Below are positions 44,894-55,591 of a stretch of 64,000 bases of DNA, piece after piece (the stretch's first letter is position 1; every line of letters starts with the position of its first letter). The DNA lies in assembly GCA_033439795.1 (NCBI GenBank), contig JAUTDP010000008.1:1302001-1366000 (forward strand), given 5' to 3'. The position numbers and the translations under genes are program-made. Under the pieces are notes generated by a model. It did not search any database, had not been told where the DNA came from, and worked only from the letters and a program-made list of their open reading frames with translations. This DNA comes from Sordaria brevicollis (taxonomy: Eukaryota > Ascomycota > Sordariomycetes > Sordariales > Sordariaceae).

Positions 44894-47800
44894 TTAATCC
44901 ACCGTTACTTCTCCTACTGCAATACCCAAATACTCATCCAAATCCTCCATTTCTAGAGTCTTTTCATTATTATCTACTACAACCGGCCGTAGTAGTTTCA
45001 TAAATATCCTTAATAGTTCCTTAAACCTCCTATACTCTAATACTCTAAGTATTTTCGTTAGTCTATCTGCGGGCATCTCTTTTATTTCTAAGTAGTCAAT
45101 TTTGAGGGTCTCCTTCTCGATAATCTCCTTTCGAAGCTAATATCGATAAATATCGATATGCCTTATTTTGGTAATAAAAATGGGAATTTCCTTAGTAAAT
45201 ACTCTAATAGTTTATTAGTTATTATATTTTATAGTAGGGATAAGGTTGTTAAATAACTTTATACTTAGAGCCTTAATAAATTGGTTAATAAATAATATTT
45301 CTTTAATAACCTTCTTAATAGCGTAAAGTTCTATTTCTATTATTAACGTCGCGATGGCGGTTTGTTTGGTAGTATTTTAATAAATAAATCCACTATATAA
45401 TTTAATTATAAATCCTTAAGAGCTCTTACGGTCTATTTTATTATTAGTAAACGAGGCGTTTAAAATTACCTCGAATCGGTTATTACCTTTATAATATAAG
45501 TACCAATCCTTAATTATACGAAGGTAATAAATAACTTTCTTACTAGCATTATAGTATTTTAAATTAGGATTATAATTAAATCGAACTAATCGATTAGTTA
45601 AGAAAACTATATTTAGTCGCGTATTAATAGCGGCGTATAATATAGAGCCTACGTTAATTTAGTAGTTTTTAATTTTAATATAGTTAATTAATTTATCGAA
45701 GGGTAATAATTCTTATTATTTTATTAGTATTATAATAGGTTTGTAAATAGATTTTAATAATTTACTAATCTTTTTAATATAAGTTTCTTAGGATAATTAG
45801 ATTTTTCCTACCTTACGGTTACGGATAACTTTAATACCTAGGAACCATTATAGCTCTTTATTATCGGTTAATTAGTATTTTAATTATAGTAGGTTGGTAT
45901 ATTCTTTAATTTAGTCTTCGTATTCCTTTGGGTAAGTAAAGACGATGTCGTTAATATAATATAATATAAATACTCTCTCTTTCTTTATAATATATAGATT
46001 TTTAGGAATGGCTTTAAATCCTATCCCTTTAAACGTTCCGTTCAATTCCCTTTACTATAGTAAAGAGGTTCGTTGGAGGCTATAGAGCGCTTTTAATAGT
46101 TTAAGAACTTTTCCTTTTACTCGATATCTTAGTAGTATATATATATAGATTTCTTTATCAATTGTAGCGTTTACGAAGGCGTTTACTATATTTTACTAAA
46201 TAAGCTCTATATTAAAATAAGTTATTAATACGACGATAATTCGGAAGGACCTTCCCGCTAGGGTAGAAGTATAGGTATTAGCGCCTATTTTGCGTTATTA
46301 ATCTCCTCGGATTATTAATTTAACTTTAACCTTATTTAAGGTATTATTTTTATTGAATTTGTAGGTATATATTTATATATAATTAAGGATTTATTTCCTT
46401 TTAGTACGAAGGATATTTTAGTCGATTTTAACCTAAGTTCTTATATCCTTATAGTTATTAAGGTAGGTTCGTTCTACTTTACGAAATTTTTCGCCAAAAG
46501 GGTAATTTTCGAAATCGTAATAGCTCTTTAATACCCCTGGGAAGTTACGGCGGTATAGATTATTTAATTTATTATATTTAGTTAATAACCGTTATATTTC
46601 TACTTTTATAACCGTTTTAGTGGTTATTTCTATTATTAATTATAATAGTCTTCCTATTAAGAAGGTACTCTCCTATAATTTTAATTTTCGAAAGTATTTA
46701 TCGATTATTTAATTTAATATAATACCCGTATATAGGGTTGCTATATACGAAAGAAGGGTATTTAATAGCATTAAATATAGATCTATAATAAAGTCGATAA
46801 TTATTTTATCCGGCTTTATAACTTCGTAAATATCCCCGGCTTTAATTTTTTAAGCGGTTTTTTATTAAGAATTTGGGGTTTCCTCTTCGAATATCGTATT
46901 TAAAAGAAATTCGACCTTAATATTTTCTAGGTAGGGATTCGTTAGTACCCCCTAATTTAGGTTTTATTTATTTATTTTATTTAATTTTTTAGCGAATTCT
47001 TTAATAATTATTATTTTTAAAGTTGCTAAGTCCTTTTTAATATTAATTTCGTTAGGGGAGAATTTGATGTATTCGTTGAATATTATATTATATATTTAAA
47101 TAATTTACTTCGTAATGGGGTTCTATATATAGTATATCGAAGAGGCGTTATATCCGATTAAGTAGCTAATCTACGCTCTAAGGAAATATTTTTAATAACG
47201 TTTCTCTTTCTTTTATATTATATTAGTTATAAAGTATATTTTATACTTATATATTCGAAGGTAATTGATATTTAATCGCTATAATTCTTATTAATTATAT
47301 TATTGAGCGATATAAGTATAGAAGCGTTCGTATAGGGATTTTTAATTATAGAGGTATTAAAATAACTAGTTTAATAAGTAAATTACTACGTATATAATTT
47401 CTAACTATAAATCGATTGGAAATTTTGAACTATTCTTTATAGTATTATATCGTTACTTTACTATACCCCCTAAACGCTCTACTCTACTATTTTATTTTTA
47501 AGTATTGGGAATAGAGGGCTCGAGTAATATTCCTTTTATTTTGAGTTTGGTTAGTATTTTTCCTCGGTTAAATTTATTATTATATTCGAGGGCTTTAATT
47601 TTAATATTATATCGATATGTTAATATATTTATATAGTTATATAAAATCGAGGTAATATTAATAAATATTTGGTTCGAAAGGTAGTAATCCTATATATATT
47701 TAGACTATTAGCAAATAATAAATATAAAATATTAGTATTTATTAATACCTTTATCGAATTCGAAGAAGTTTATTACAAGGCGTTACCCTAATTTATATTT

Positions 47801-48600
47801 ACAATTTTAAGGGATTCGCTATATTTAACGTCGTATTTTTATTATAACGTAAGTATTGTATTCGATTATTAATATCCCTTTTAAAAATACTATAGAGGGG
47901 AAATTATTCGAAAACTCTTTAGTCGAATTGGAGTTTATTACGATTATATTGTCCGCGTCCTTTTTTTTAATTGGAATATTTCATAGTCGTACTTTATCGA
48001 CGTTTTATAAATATTCGAATACTTAGGGATTAGGGTAACCGAATTAATAGTATTATATTTTAACGGTTTAAATCGATAGTTTTTTCGTATAGGAATTAAT
48101 TTAGTATTATTACGCTATAAATACTAATTTAGTAAATAATATAGGTAGGTATTTTAGGACTATTTAATTAAGGATAGTATTTAAAGAATAAAAGAATAAC
48201 CTATTAGCTTTCTTTAAATAATTATTTAAAGGTCGATAATTTTAGTAGAAACCTTGCCTTTATAGTAAGAAAAGGGAAACGAAATTGGTAGCGAAGTTAG
48301 GGTAAAATGCGACCTTTTTTAATTATAATTTTAAATTGCCTTTTTTACTTTTAATAACGACGTTAACCTCTTTAAAACCTTGAATTTTAATACGGGAGTT
48401 ACTTACTTATAAATAATTATTTAGATCGGTATAACGAAAGTAGTAAAAATAAATAATTTTATTGAATATATAGAGAGAGCTCCCTAAATTTAGAATAATT
48501 GAGTTTTTAAAGGGATATTCTTTTCGCTTATTTCCATTACCGATTTAGAAAATTATTTTATACTCCTCCCTAAGGAATTACGTAAATTTAGACTTTATTA
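44894..48600 (-). pseudogene. Relic pol region of the copia element
   Basis: Reading the minus strand, the 44894-45170 part keeps RNase H-type sequence (KIRHIDIYRY, then a stop where Gln is expected, then LRKEIIEKE and EMPADRLTK). The reverse transcriptase core reads VFILYYINDIVFTYPKE, where active elements have YVDD. Upstream near 48.48 kb, LNLGSSLYIQ stands where a DSGSS-type protease motif would be. The many stops are TAA or TAG at former Gln codons. It cannot encode a working polyprotein. Confidence 0.85.
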
Positions 48601-48899
48601 TTTTAATAACTTTCTCCCTAATAACTTTAATTTTTTTAATTAAATTAACGTCCTTCGTAATATTAATTTCAATAATTCGCGTAATAGAGGGATATAATTT
48701 AAAAACTTTAAATTTAGCGTTTAAATTTACGTATTAATATTCTTTAAAAAAGTGAAGTCCTTTTTCGTATATTTTGTATACGAAGAGCTCCTTGCTTTTA
48801 CTTTTCTTATTTTTCGAATTTTATTTCTTATATATATTTTCGGAATTATCCGACGTTTATTTTCGTTTACTTACGTTATTTTTAGGCTTTTTATTTCTA

Positions 48900-49903
48900 T
48901 TTTATTAATAAGCGTCCTTATTATTGGCTTCTTAATAATTATTAACTTTATTATTATTATTAATGTAATAATAAATTTGATTATCGACTTCGATAGTAAA
49001 CGCCCTACGACTATTTTTGCCCGTAGGGGTTATAATATTATAGCGATTATTTATACCCTATTTCTTAAAGTCTTCGTATATTTTTATATACTTTAAAGTA
49101 TTATTTTCTATTTTATCGTTGAATTTCTATATTATATCGGCGTAATTAGGTCGGACGATTTTAATAGTAGTATAGAAATCGTTATATTAGGATATAGCGT
49201 TTATATATTCCCTAATTCTTTTAATAATGCCATTACTTATAATTATAGCCTATTTTTAAAATTAAGTATTAAAATTAGTCGGTTCCTTTCGAAGGATTAT
49301 AATATTATTAATATAGGCCTTACGGGTATTAATGAATTTATTAATAATATTATATCGGATTCCTTATTTAAAGAAGTTATATTAAATTTAAATATCCTAT
49401 TCTTCTTTTATAGCCGAGCTTTAAAATCCGTAATTAATTAAAAATCTTATTTAAGCTTTTACGGCTTTATTTCCAATTTCGAATTTTAACTAGTCTTTCT
49501 TTTTATTAAGGTAGGTAACTTTAACGTTATAATAGAGTTAGAAACTACTTAAGTCTTTTTCGGTAGGGATTTTATCGATTAGGATATTATTTCGATAACG
49601 GTAAGGAACTTCAACGGTTTTTCTAACTTTATTTATTATAGTACGAAGGAGACCGGCTTTAAGAAGACGTAATTTTTTATTAATTATTTCGATACGGAAT
49701 TTAATAATTAATTTAAGAAGGAAATTACCGGGTTCAAGGTAGAAAAGTTCGTAAAGTACGTTAATTTCGCTTAGGAGCTAAGTTTTAATAATATTAGGAT
49801 TGTATTTAGTCTATAGTATCTCCTCCCAGCGGACTTAATCGTCGCTATCGGTAAGGAAGGGGTTATTGTTGGTTATCTTATTAGTTTGCTTTGAAGAAGA
49901 TAT
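48900..49903 (-). pseudogene. Relic gag region of the copia element
   Basis: The minus-strand frame starts at ATA (49903-49901) followed by SSSKQTNK and SDD...VRWEEIL, where the ATA is most simply a RIP-altered ATG. The frame continues with charged helical sequence, broken by TAA/TAG, towards a Lys-rich segment. Position right after the 5' LTR supports gag identity. The lower boundary with the protease is approximate. Confidence 0.7.
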
Positions 49904-49971
49904 TGTAATAGTAATAATAGTATTATCGTTATTATCGGTATTAATAGTAATAAGTATATTAGACTATTAAT

Positions 49972-50155
49972 TATTAGATTGTATAGACGGATTAATTGAT
50001 TCTGTATATCTGTATGTAACTGTGGAGAATAGGATTCTGGAGCTCTGGTCGGGGGAGCTGGGGGTATCCTTTATTTGCCAAGACTTTCTGGGTGGCTAGT
50101 AGTACTAACCAACTGTATACTATTTTGGCCTAGAATACCACCTTAGAATTTGATA
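49972..50155 (-). repeat. LTR at right end (5' LTR of the minus-strand element)
   Basis: 184 bp, the same length as the left LTR. Every difference I could see between the two is a transition, mostly C-to-T and G-to-A in this copy (for example TGTCA to TATTA and TGACA to TGATA). Confidence 0.93.
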
Positions 50156-50599
50156 GAACTATTCTGCCGCGGAAATCCTACCAAAACTGGCTTCTGAAAT
50201 TTTTGACCCACTTAAAGACCTCCTGGCCAATCAGACAATAATATTCTTCATAAAAATTCCATAAACTACTTCCATAGCTCAAAGTTGCGGAAATTCCTTT
50301 CTAAAATCGATATTTATTATTTTTCTAGACTACGTAACTACCTTCGTTATAATTACCAATACCAATATACCCTCCCTTCGAACCACTTTAGCACTTTTAT
50401 AACGCCGCTAACGTCGTAAATTGCGTAGAAGGGTATTATAAATAGTAATTATTACCCTAGTAATCTCCCTTACGTATTAGAACCTTCGTATATTTATAAA
50501 TTTATACGGGTTGTAGGCGGTCTTTATTATTAAAAACCTCTTCTATAAATACCCGGGTCGTTTTAAAGATTTAATACGTATAGCGCCCTAAACTTTCTA

Positions 50600-51580
50600 C
50601 GCTATAATATAATAATTAGTTAATTATATTACGTTATTTAGCTCTCGAAACGTATTTGCCTATAAGAAAATATTAATATTTATATTTATAATTAATTAGG
50701 GGATAATTTTAAAATTGGCGAATTGGATAATAGGTTATAGTTTGGATATTGTATATAAATTAATTAAATAAATAGTTTTTTTTATAAAATTTAATTTACT
50801 ATATTAAAATATTATATAAATAAGGTTTTTTATAAAATTTTAAATACTTATTTTATCCTTACCTATTATAAAATTTAACCTCCTAATTTTATAACCCTAT
50901 ATATTATTGCGGGTAATTTTAAATTATAAGAATTTAAAAAAGTGCTAGGCGCTTTTAACGGCTTATATTTTTTAATTAAAATACCCGTAGATTAATAAAA
51001 ATTATAGTGTAATAAGAAAGGGGGGTTATCGATTAATATATTAATTATTTATACCCTCGAAGGTAGGTTAACTTTCGTAATACTTAATTAGGAGGGTTTA
51101 ACTAATAATATACGGATTTTAAATAACGCCTTTAATTAAAGATTTAAAATCCTATCTAGTTGGTTTTATTTTACCGATACTAAGTATAATTATAGTAATA
51201 GATTGCTTATACTATATCGAAATATTCGATATTATTTGAAGGAGAGCGAAAGGGTAGGGTTTAGATTAATTATTTTCGAAGAATTATATAACCTTCGCTA
51301 TAATTAAACCTATATTATTATTAAAAAATAAATTAATAAATTAAAGGGGACTTTTAAAATTTATTATATTACTTTTAATTTCGATATTTCGGTATAAAAT
51401 AAAGTTATTTTAACGACGGCGGGTATTTTAAATTAATTATTCTAGTATAACGACCTTTTTGACGTATTTCGAACGGTTGTAAATAAAGAGGAGGTTTTAA
51501 CGTTTAAAGAAGTAATAGTAATCGAGAAGGAATTAATAAGTAATATTAATTGGGTTTATAAAAGAGGGGGAGGGGGGAAT
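50600..51580 (+). pseudogene. Relic DDE transposase (PIF/Harbinger, DDE_Tnp_4 type)
   Basis: One plus-strand frame gives a recognisable but stop-riddled transposase. GAFNGL (about 50951) stands for the first catalytic Asp box GAFDGS. CNKKGGLSINILIIYTLEG is the N-K-x-x-x-S-x-N-V block. EGLTNNIRIL matches EGSxHDxRVL. WFYFTDTKY (Asp at 51176-51178) matches the second Asp box. IIIKKQINKLKGTFKI, with TAA where I write Q, stands for the third box with E changed to K. Catalytic residues thus read N-D-K. All stops are TAA/TAG at expected Gln codons. The N-terminal limit is approximate. Confidence 0.82.
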
Positions 51581-51711
51581 AATTTTACTTAAATTAAATT
51601 CGATGGCGGAGTAAAGGGATATATAGTATAATATTATAAATATATTATAAAGAAGATATAGAGGGGTTATTATAACGAATTACGTAAGAGAGGGGAAATA
51701 TAGATATATAA

Positions 51712-51776
51712 AGTTGAATAAGGGTAGAGGAGGGAGGAGGAAGGAGGAGGAGGGAGGAGGAGGGAAGAGGAGGGGA
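51712..51776. repeat. Purine-rich GGAGGA low-complexity run
   Basis: About 65 bp of G and A only, mainly GGAGGAGGGA-type units, inside the RIP-degraded transposon. It escaped mutation because the purine strand lacks CpA. Composition only; no function inferred. Confidence 0.8.
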
Positions 51777-52559
51777 AACGCGTTATATACCTAAATTACT
51801 TTTTAAATCGATTAAATCCGTCGAAATAATAATAATTTATATAATAATTTAAATAATAATTTAAATAATAATTTAAAGTATGTATTAGAATATTAGAGTA
51901 TTAAAGTGTTAGAGTATAAATAATTGAATATAAATACTAGAGTATTATACCTTTGATTTTAAAATATTTTAGATTTTAAATGAATAAATTTAATATATTA
52001 AATTATATTAGCGCGGTCTTAACTCCCGCTATGCCGTACGGACTAAAATCGTAATATTACTTTCAATATTTGTATTATTTGCAAAATTATATTAAAATTA
52101 ATACCGATTAGATAAATCGATTTAGTTCAATTTAATAATTACAACGGTATAATTTTTATATATATATAATTTTTTTAGTAGTAATGTAAGGTATTGAAAA
52201 AATATATTAAATCGATAAGATAAAAAAAATCCGGGGTCGCCCTATATCCCGCTCCCGTTCTTATATAAATTATTAAATTGCCCCGTTAATAATGCTAAAA
52301 TATAACGCTCTTTTAGTATTACTATAGGGTAGGGTCGATTAATAAATTTAATAAAGGTTTAAATTTTATATCTCTATCCCTCTCCTTTTTAATCCTTTTT
52401 TTTACTTTCTTAAAATAATATTCCCTTCTTTTTTATAATATTTTTATAAATATATTAATTTTAATTTTAAAAGATTATTATTTAATAAAAATAATTTTAG
52501 CGACGTTATTATCGATTTTATCCTTCTATTCTTAATTAAAGATATCGAACGCTTTATTT

Positions 52560-53370
52560 AATTATTCCCCCCCCGCCTTTTTCTTTTCGATAATAATCCT
52601 TTCGATACGGTTGCGGTTATGGTTATCCTTTTTTAATAACGCGGTTATTAAATTCTTTAAACTCTCCGCAATAACTTTATTATTATTTTTCCTCTTTTTC
52701 TTTTTCGGATTTTAATTATTAGCGGCCGACTTCTTCAAATTACTATCCTTTATATAAATAAGGATAGGGATATTATTATTACTCTTATCGGTTAATAAAT
52801 TTAGAAGGGGATTTATATATTATACCTCCCGGGTCGATAATAATTAACCTAGGGTTACTATATACTCTCCAATAGCCCCCTAATTATTAATAAAAGTTTA
52901 TTCTATTAATTTACGGTACGGGAGACCCTATTTACAAAATTGGCCAACCTCCTTATAGGCTTATTATATTTAATTAATTTACTTATAATATATTAATACT
53001 AATATAATATTATATATTAACTTCAATTATCCATTCCTAAACGTTATCTTTTATAATTAATATATTAATATTAAAATCGAAACCGAATTTAAATAACGAT
53101 TTGAGGATATATTAAGCGCGCTATTTTTTCTTTAAATAATTAATTTTATTATATATTTATTAATTATTAAAAATAATATTAAATTCGTTACGTATATTAT
53201 CGATAAATTTAGTATATACTTATTCTTTATACCTATTCTAATTAATTAAATTAAATTCGATAATTTTCCCGAATTCGGTTAAGAAATAAATTTCTTAAAC
53301 TAAGGTTTATACCCAATTTTTTTTCTTATTAGAAGGGGTAATCGAAATTTTCTTACCCTTACCTTTACTA
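52560..53370 (-). pseudogene. Relic Myb/SANT-like DNA-binding protein of the Harbinger element
   Basis: On the minus strand a frame begins with a Lys-rich leader and a tryptophan near 53315. It continues through KFIDNIRNEFNIIF, then INYLKKK and LFKFGFDFN, then EWIIEVN, each separated by TAA/TAG. This spacing (W, helix, K-x-LKK, SGFGxD, W) follows the Myb/SANT-like domain found in the second gene of Harbinger elements. A charged Lys/Glu helix follows, ending near 52575. Non-functional. Confidence 0.65.
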
Positions 53371-53822
53371 CGGCTAATCGTTTAAAAGGGTTAGTTAAAT
53401 TAGGTAAAAATCGGTTGGCTTAATTAGGTTGCTTAGGAGTTTAATAAAAACGATTAAATTTAAAAACTTAAAGTCTGGAATTTACTTCTAATCGATTCTT
53501 GGATTTGGTTATTATTTATTTTGGTATAGAAATAAGGGGATTACGTTAAGGGAACGATAAAAGATGAAAAGAAGGCGGATATAATTGAGGGAGGGAGAAT
53601 ATAAGCGACGATAGTATTAAAGATAATTATTTATTTACTTCGTAAATGCTAATATTACGGGATTGTTAAGAAAAGCTTTATTTCTACGATTTTCTAGATT
53701 TTTGAATATACGAATAGGCTTTTGAAATTAGGTTTTTGAACCGAAATTCGAGACCCCACATTTATCGGAATTTGCCGCTAAAAACGGTTTAGGAAAGGCT
53801 AATGCGTTCCTTATGAAACGTT

Positions 53823-53864
53823 CTTTTCAGAAAGGCATTTCCCAGATACACGAACGCACCCTAA
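53823..53864 (-). repeat. Right terminal inverted repeat of the Harbinger element
   Basis: The reverse complement of the left repeat, with two mismatches. It lies about 295 bp upstream of the zpr1 start codon, so the transposon end is within the likely zpr1 promoter. Confidence 0.9.
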
Positions 53865-54159
53865 ATATAGTGGCCATCGTATTTTACCATACCGTATTGG
53901 TAAATACAACGTTTCAAGGCTGGAATGTTCCCGAAGCTTTGGGCAATGGCTCCATTGCACTGGGTCAATCTGGACCCCCGCCGTCCGGGGTCAAGCTTAT
54001 GTCACTTTCTCCACCCTGGACAAAGTGCCCCGCCAAATCCGATCGCCAATTGCCCCTCCAAAATTTTCTCCAAGGGTCGCTATAAAAGTCACCAGCTGCT
54101 GATCCATCACAACGGCCGTTTGCGATAATCCACACAGCCATACCACACCAATATACACA

Positions 54160-55591
54160 ATGCCCGAGGAAACTTTCACCCCCATCGGCCAGAAGGTCGA
54201 GGACCTCGCTCCTACCGCCGCCGAGGCCCAGGCCGAGGATGACGAGCCTCGCGCCGTTGAGGAGATCGAGTCTCTCTGCATGAACTGCCACGAGAACGTA
54301 AGTTTGGAAGCTGTCGCAAACTGTCGCGCCCTTCGAATAAAGGCTAACAATGGCTCTCTAGGGAACGACACGTCTTCTCCTTACCCAGATTCCCTACTTC
54401 CGCGAAATCATCATCATGTCCTTCTCTTGCGAGCACTGCGGCTTCCAGAACAACGAGATTCAGCCTGCCGGCACCTTCCAGCTCAAGGGTGTCCACGTCG
54501 AGCTTCGTCTGACCGACATGGAGGATTTCGCTCGCCAGGTCGTCAAGTCTGATACCGCCACCGTCAAGTTCATCGAGCTCGATGTCGAGGTTCCCCCTGG
54601 CCGCGGTCAGCTCACCAACGTTGAGGGTCTCCTGTCCACCATTGTCGAGGATCTCGAGTCTGGCCAGGCCGACCGCAAGGAGCAGGCTCCTGAGGTCTAT
54701 GAGAAGGTTGAGGAGATCATCAAGAAGGGTCGCAAGATGCTCGCTGGCGAGGCTTTCCCCTTCCGTGTCTACGTCGACGACCCCGCCGGCAACTCCTTCA
54801 TCACCCCCGATACCCGCGACGGTGTCGGCAAGTGGGAGAAGCGCGAGTACCTCCGTACCAAGGAGCAAAACGAGGCCCTCGGTCTCGCCGACACCAGCAC
54901 CGAAGGTCTCACCGAGGACGGCGAGATCATTCCCGACACCGTTTACGCTTTCCCCGCCACCTGCCCCGGCTGCATGCACCCTTGCACCACCAACATGAAG
55001 ATGGTCGACATCCCCCACTTCCGTCAGGTCGTCATCATGAACACCACCTGCGACGACTGCGGCTACAAGTCCAACGACGTCAAGACCGGTGGTGAGGTTC
55101 CCGAGAAGGGCAAGAAGGTCACCATCAAGGTCCGCAACTCGGTCGATCTCGCCCGCGACATTCTCAAGAGCGAGTCCTGCTTCCTCGAGTGCCCCGAGCT
55201 CAACCTTTCCGTCAACCCCGGCACCCTCGGCGGCCGCTTCACCACGGTTGAGGGTTTGCTCACTCAGGTCCGCGACGACCTCCACAACCAGATCTTCCAG
55301 ACGGGCGCCGAGGACCCCGCCGCCGTGCACGCTGGCGACTCCCTCCCCGCTGAAGAGAAGGCCCGCTGGGACAAGTTCTTTGCCGACCTCAACGCCGCCA
55401 TCAAGGGCGAGCGCGAGTTCTCCATCATCCTCACCGACCCCATGGCCAGCTCTTACGTCCAGAGCTTGGCTGACGACCCGTCCCAGCCCGATGAGCAGAT
55501 GACCGTGGAGGAGTACGAGCGTACCGATGAGGAAGAGGAGGAGCTTGGTCTCAAGGACATGAAGACCGAGAACTACTCTGCTGATGATTAG
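54160..55591 (+). CDS. zpr1: Zinc-finger protein ZPR1
   Basis: Exons 54160-54297 and 54362-55591 give 455 residues; the intron is 64 nt with GTAAGT and a CTAAC branch point. The protein has the diagnostic tandem layout of two Cys4 zinc fingers, each followed by a ZPR1 domain. The first finger uses Cys40/43 and Cys69/72 (CMNCHENGTT ... CEHCGF). The second uses Cys247/250 and Cys276/279 (CPGC ... CDDCGYKSNDVK). GRFTTVEGLL and the matching GQLTNVEGLL mark the two domain halves. ZPR1 is an eEF1A-binding chaperone needed for eEF1A folding and shuttles to the nucleus in growing cells. The C-terminus is acidic. Confidence 0.97.

Larger units (their letters stand above)
44629..50155 (-). mobile_element. 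Ty1/copia LTR retrotransposon, RIP-degraded, minus orientation
   Basis: The element is 5527 bp, bounded by 184-bp LTRs with TGTCA...TGACA ends, and flanked by GAACC and GAACT, a 5-bp target duplication with one transition. On the minus strand the order is gag-like (from about 49.90 kb), protease-like, reverse transcriptase (YIND in place of YVDD at 45947-45958) and RNase H (HIDIYRY ... EMPADRLTK at about 45.05-45.17 kb), ending at 44894. RNase H last and no integrase after RT is the copia order. Nearly all interruptions are TAA/TAG, explained by C-to-T in CpA. It is inserted 86 bp inside the left end of the Harbinger element. Confidence 0.9.
44880..53760. other. AT-rich RIP island
   Basis: Base composition drops sharply to mostly A and T, with a great excess of TA and few CA or TG dinucleotides. 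Genes on both sides are GC-rich. The transposon relics inside account for the whole island. In Neurospora such segments are normally cytosine-methylated and carry H3K9me3; that part is established for the genus, not visible here. Confidence 0.9.
44543..53864. mobile_element. PIF/Harbinger-type DNA transposon, RIP-degraded, split by a retrotransposon
   Basis: 42-bp inverted repeats at 44543-44584 and 53823-53864 match at 40 positions, beginning TTAGGGTGCGTTCGTGT. Removing the retrotransposon (44629-50155 and one 5-bp target copy) leaves an element of about 3.8 kb. Its plus strand encodes a decayed DDE transposase (about 50.6-51.58 kb), and its minus strand a decayed Myb/SANT-like protein (about 53.37-52.56 kb). 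Two convergent genes of these types are the standard PIF/Harbinger arrangement. Harbinger elements usually duplicate a TWA target; here the flanks of the GGG...CCC ends are TTA and TAA. Most internal CpA sites have become TpA. Confidence 0.85.

Noticed and set aside
48752..49096. Hydrophobic plus-strand ORF resembling a membrane protein
   Set aside because: It is opposite the gag/pol relic in AT-rich RIP sequence, and the Ile/Phe/Tyr-rich translation is what A/T-only codons give.
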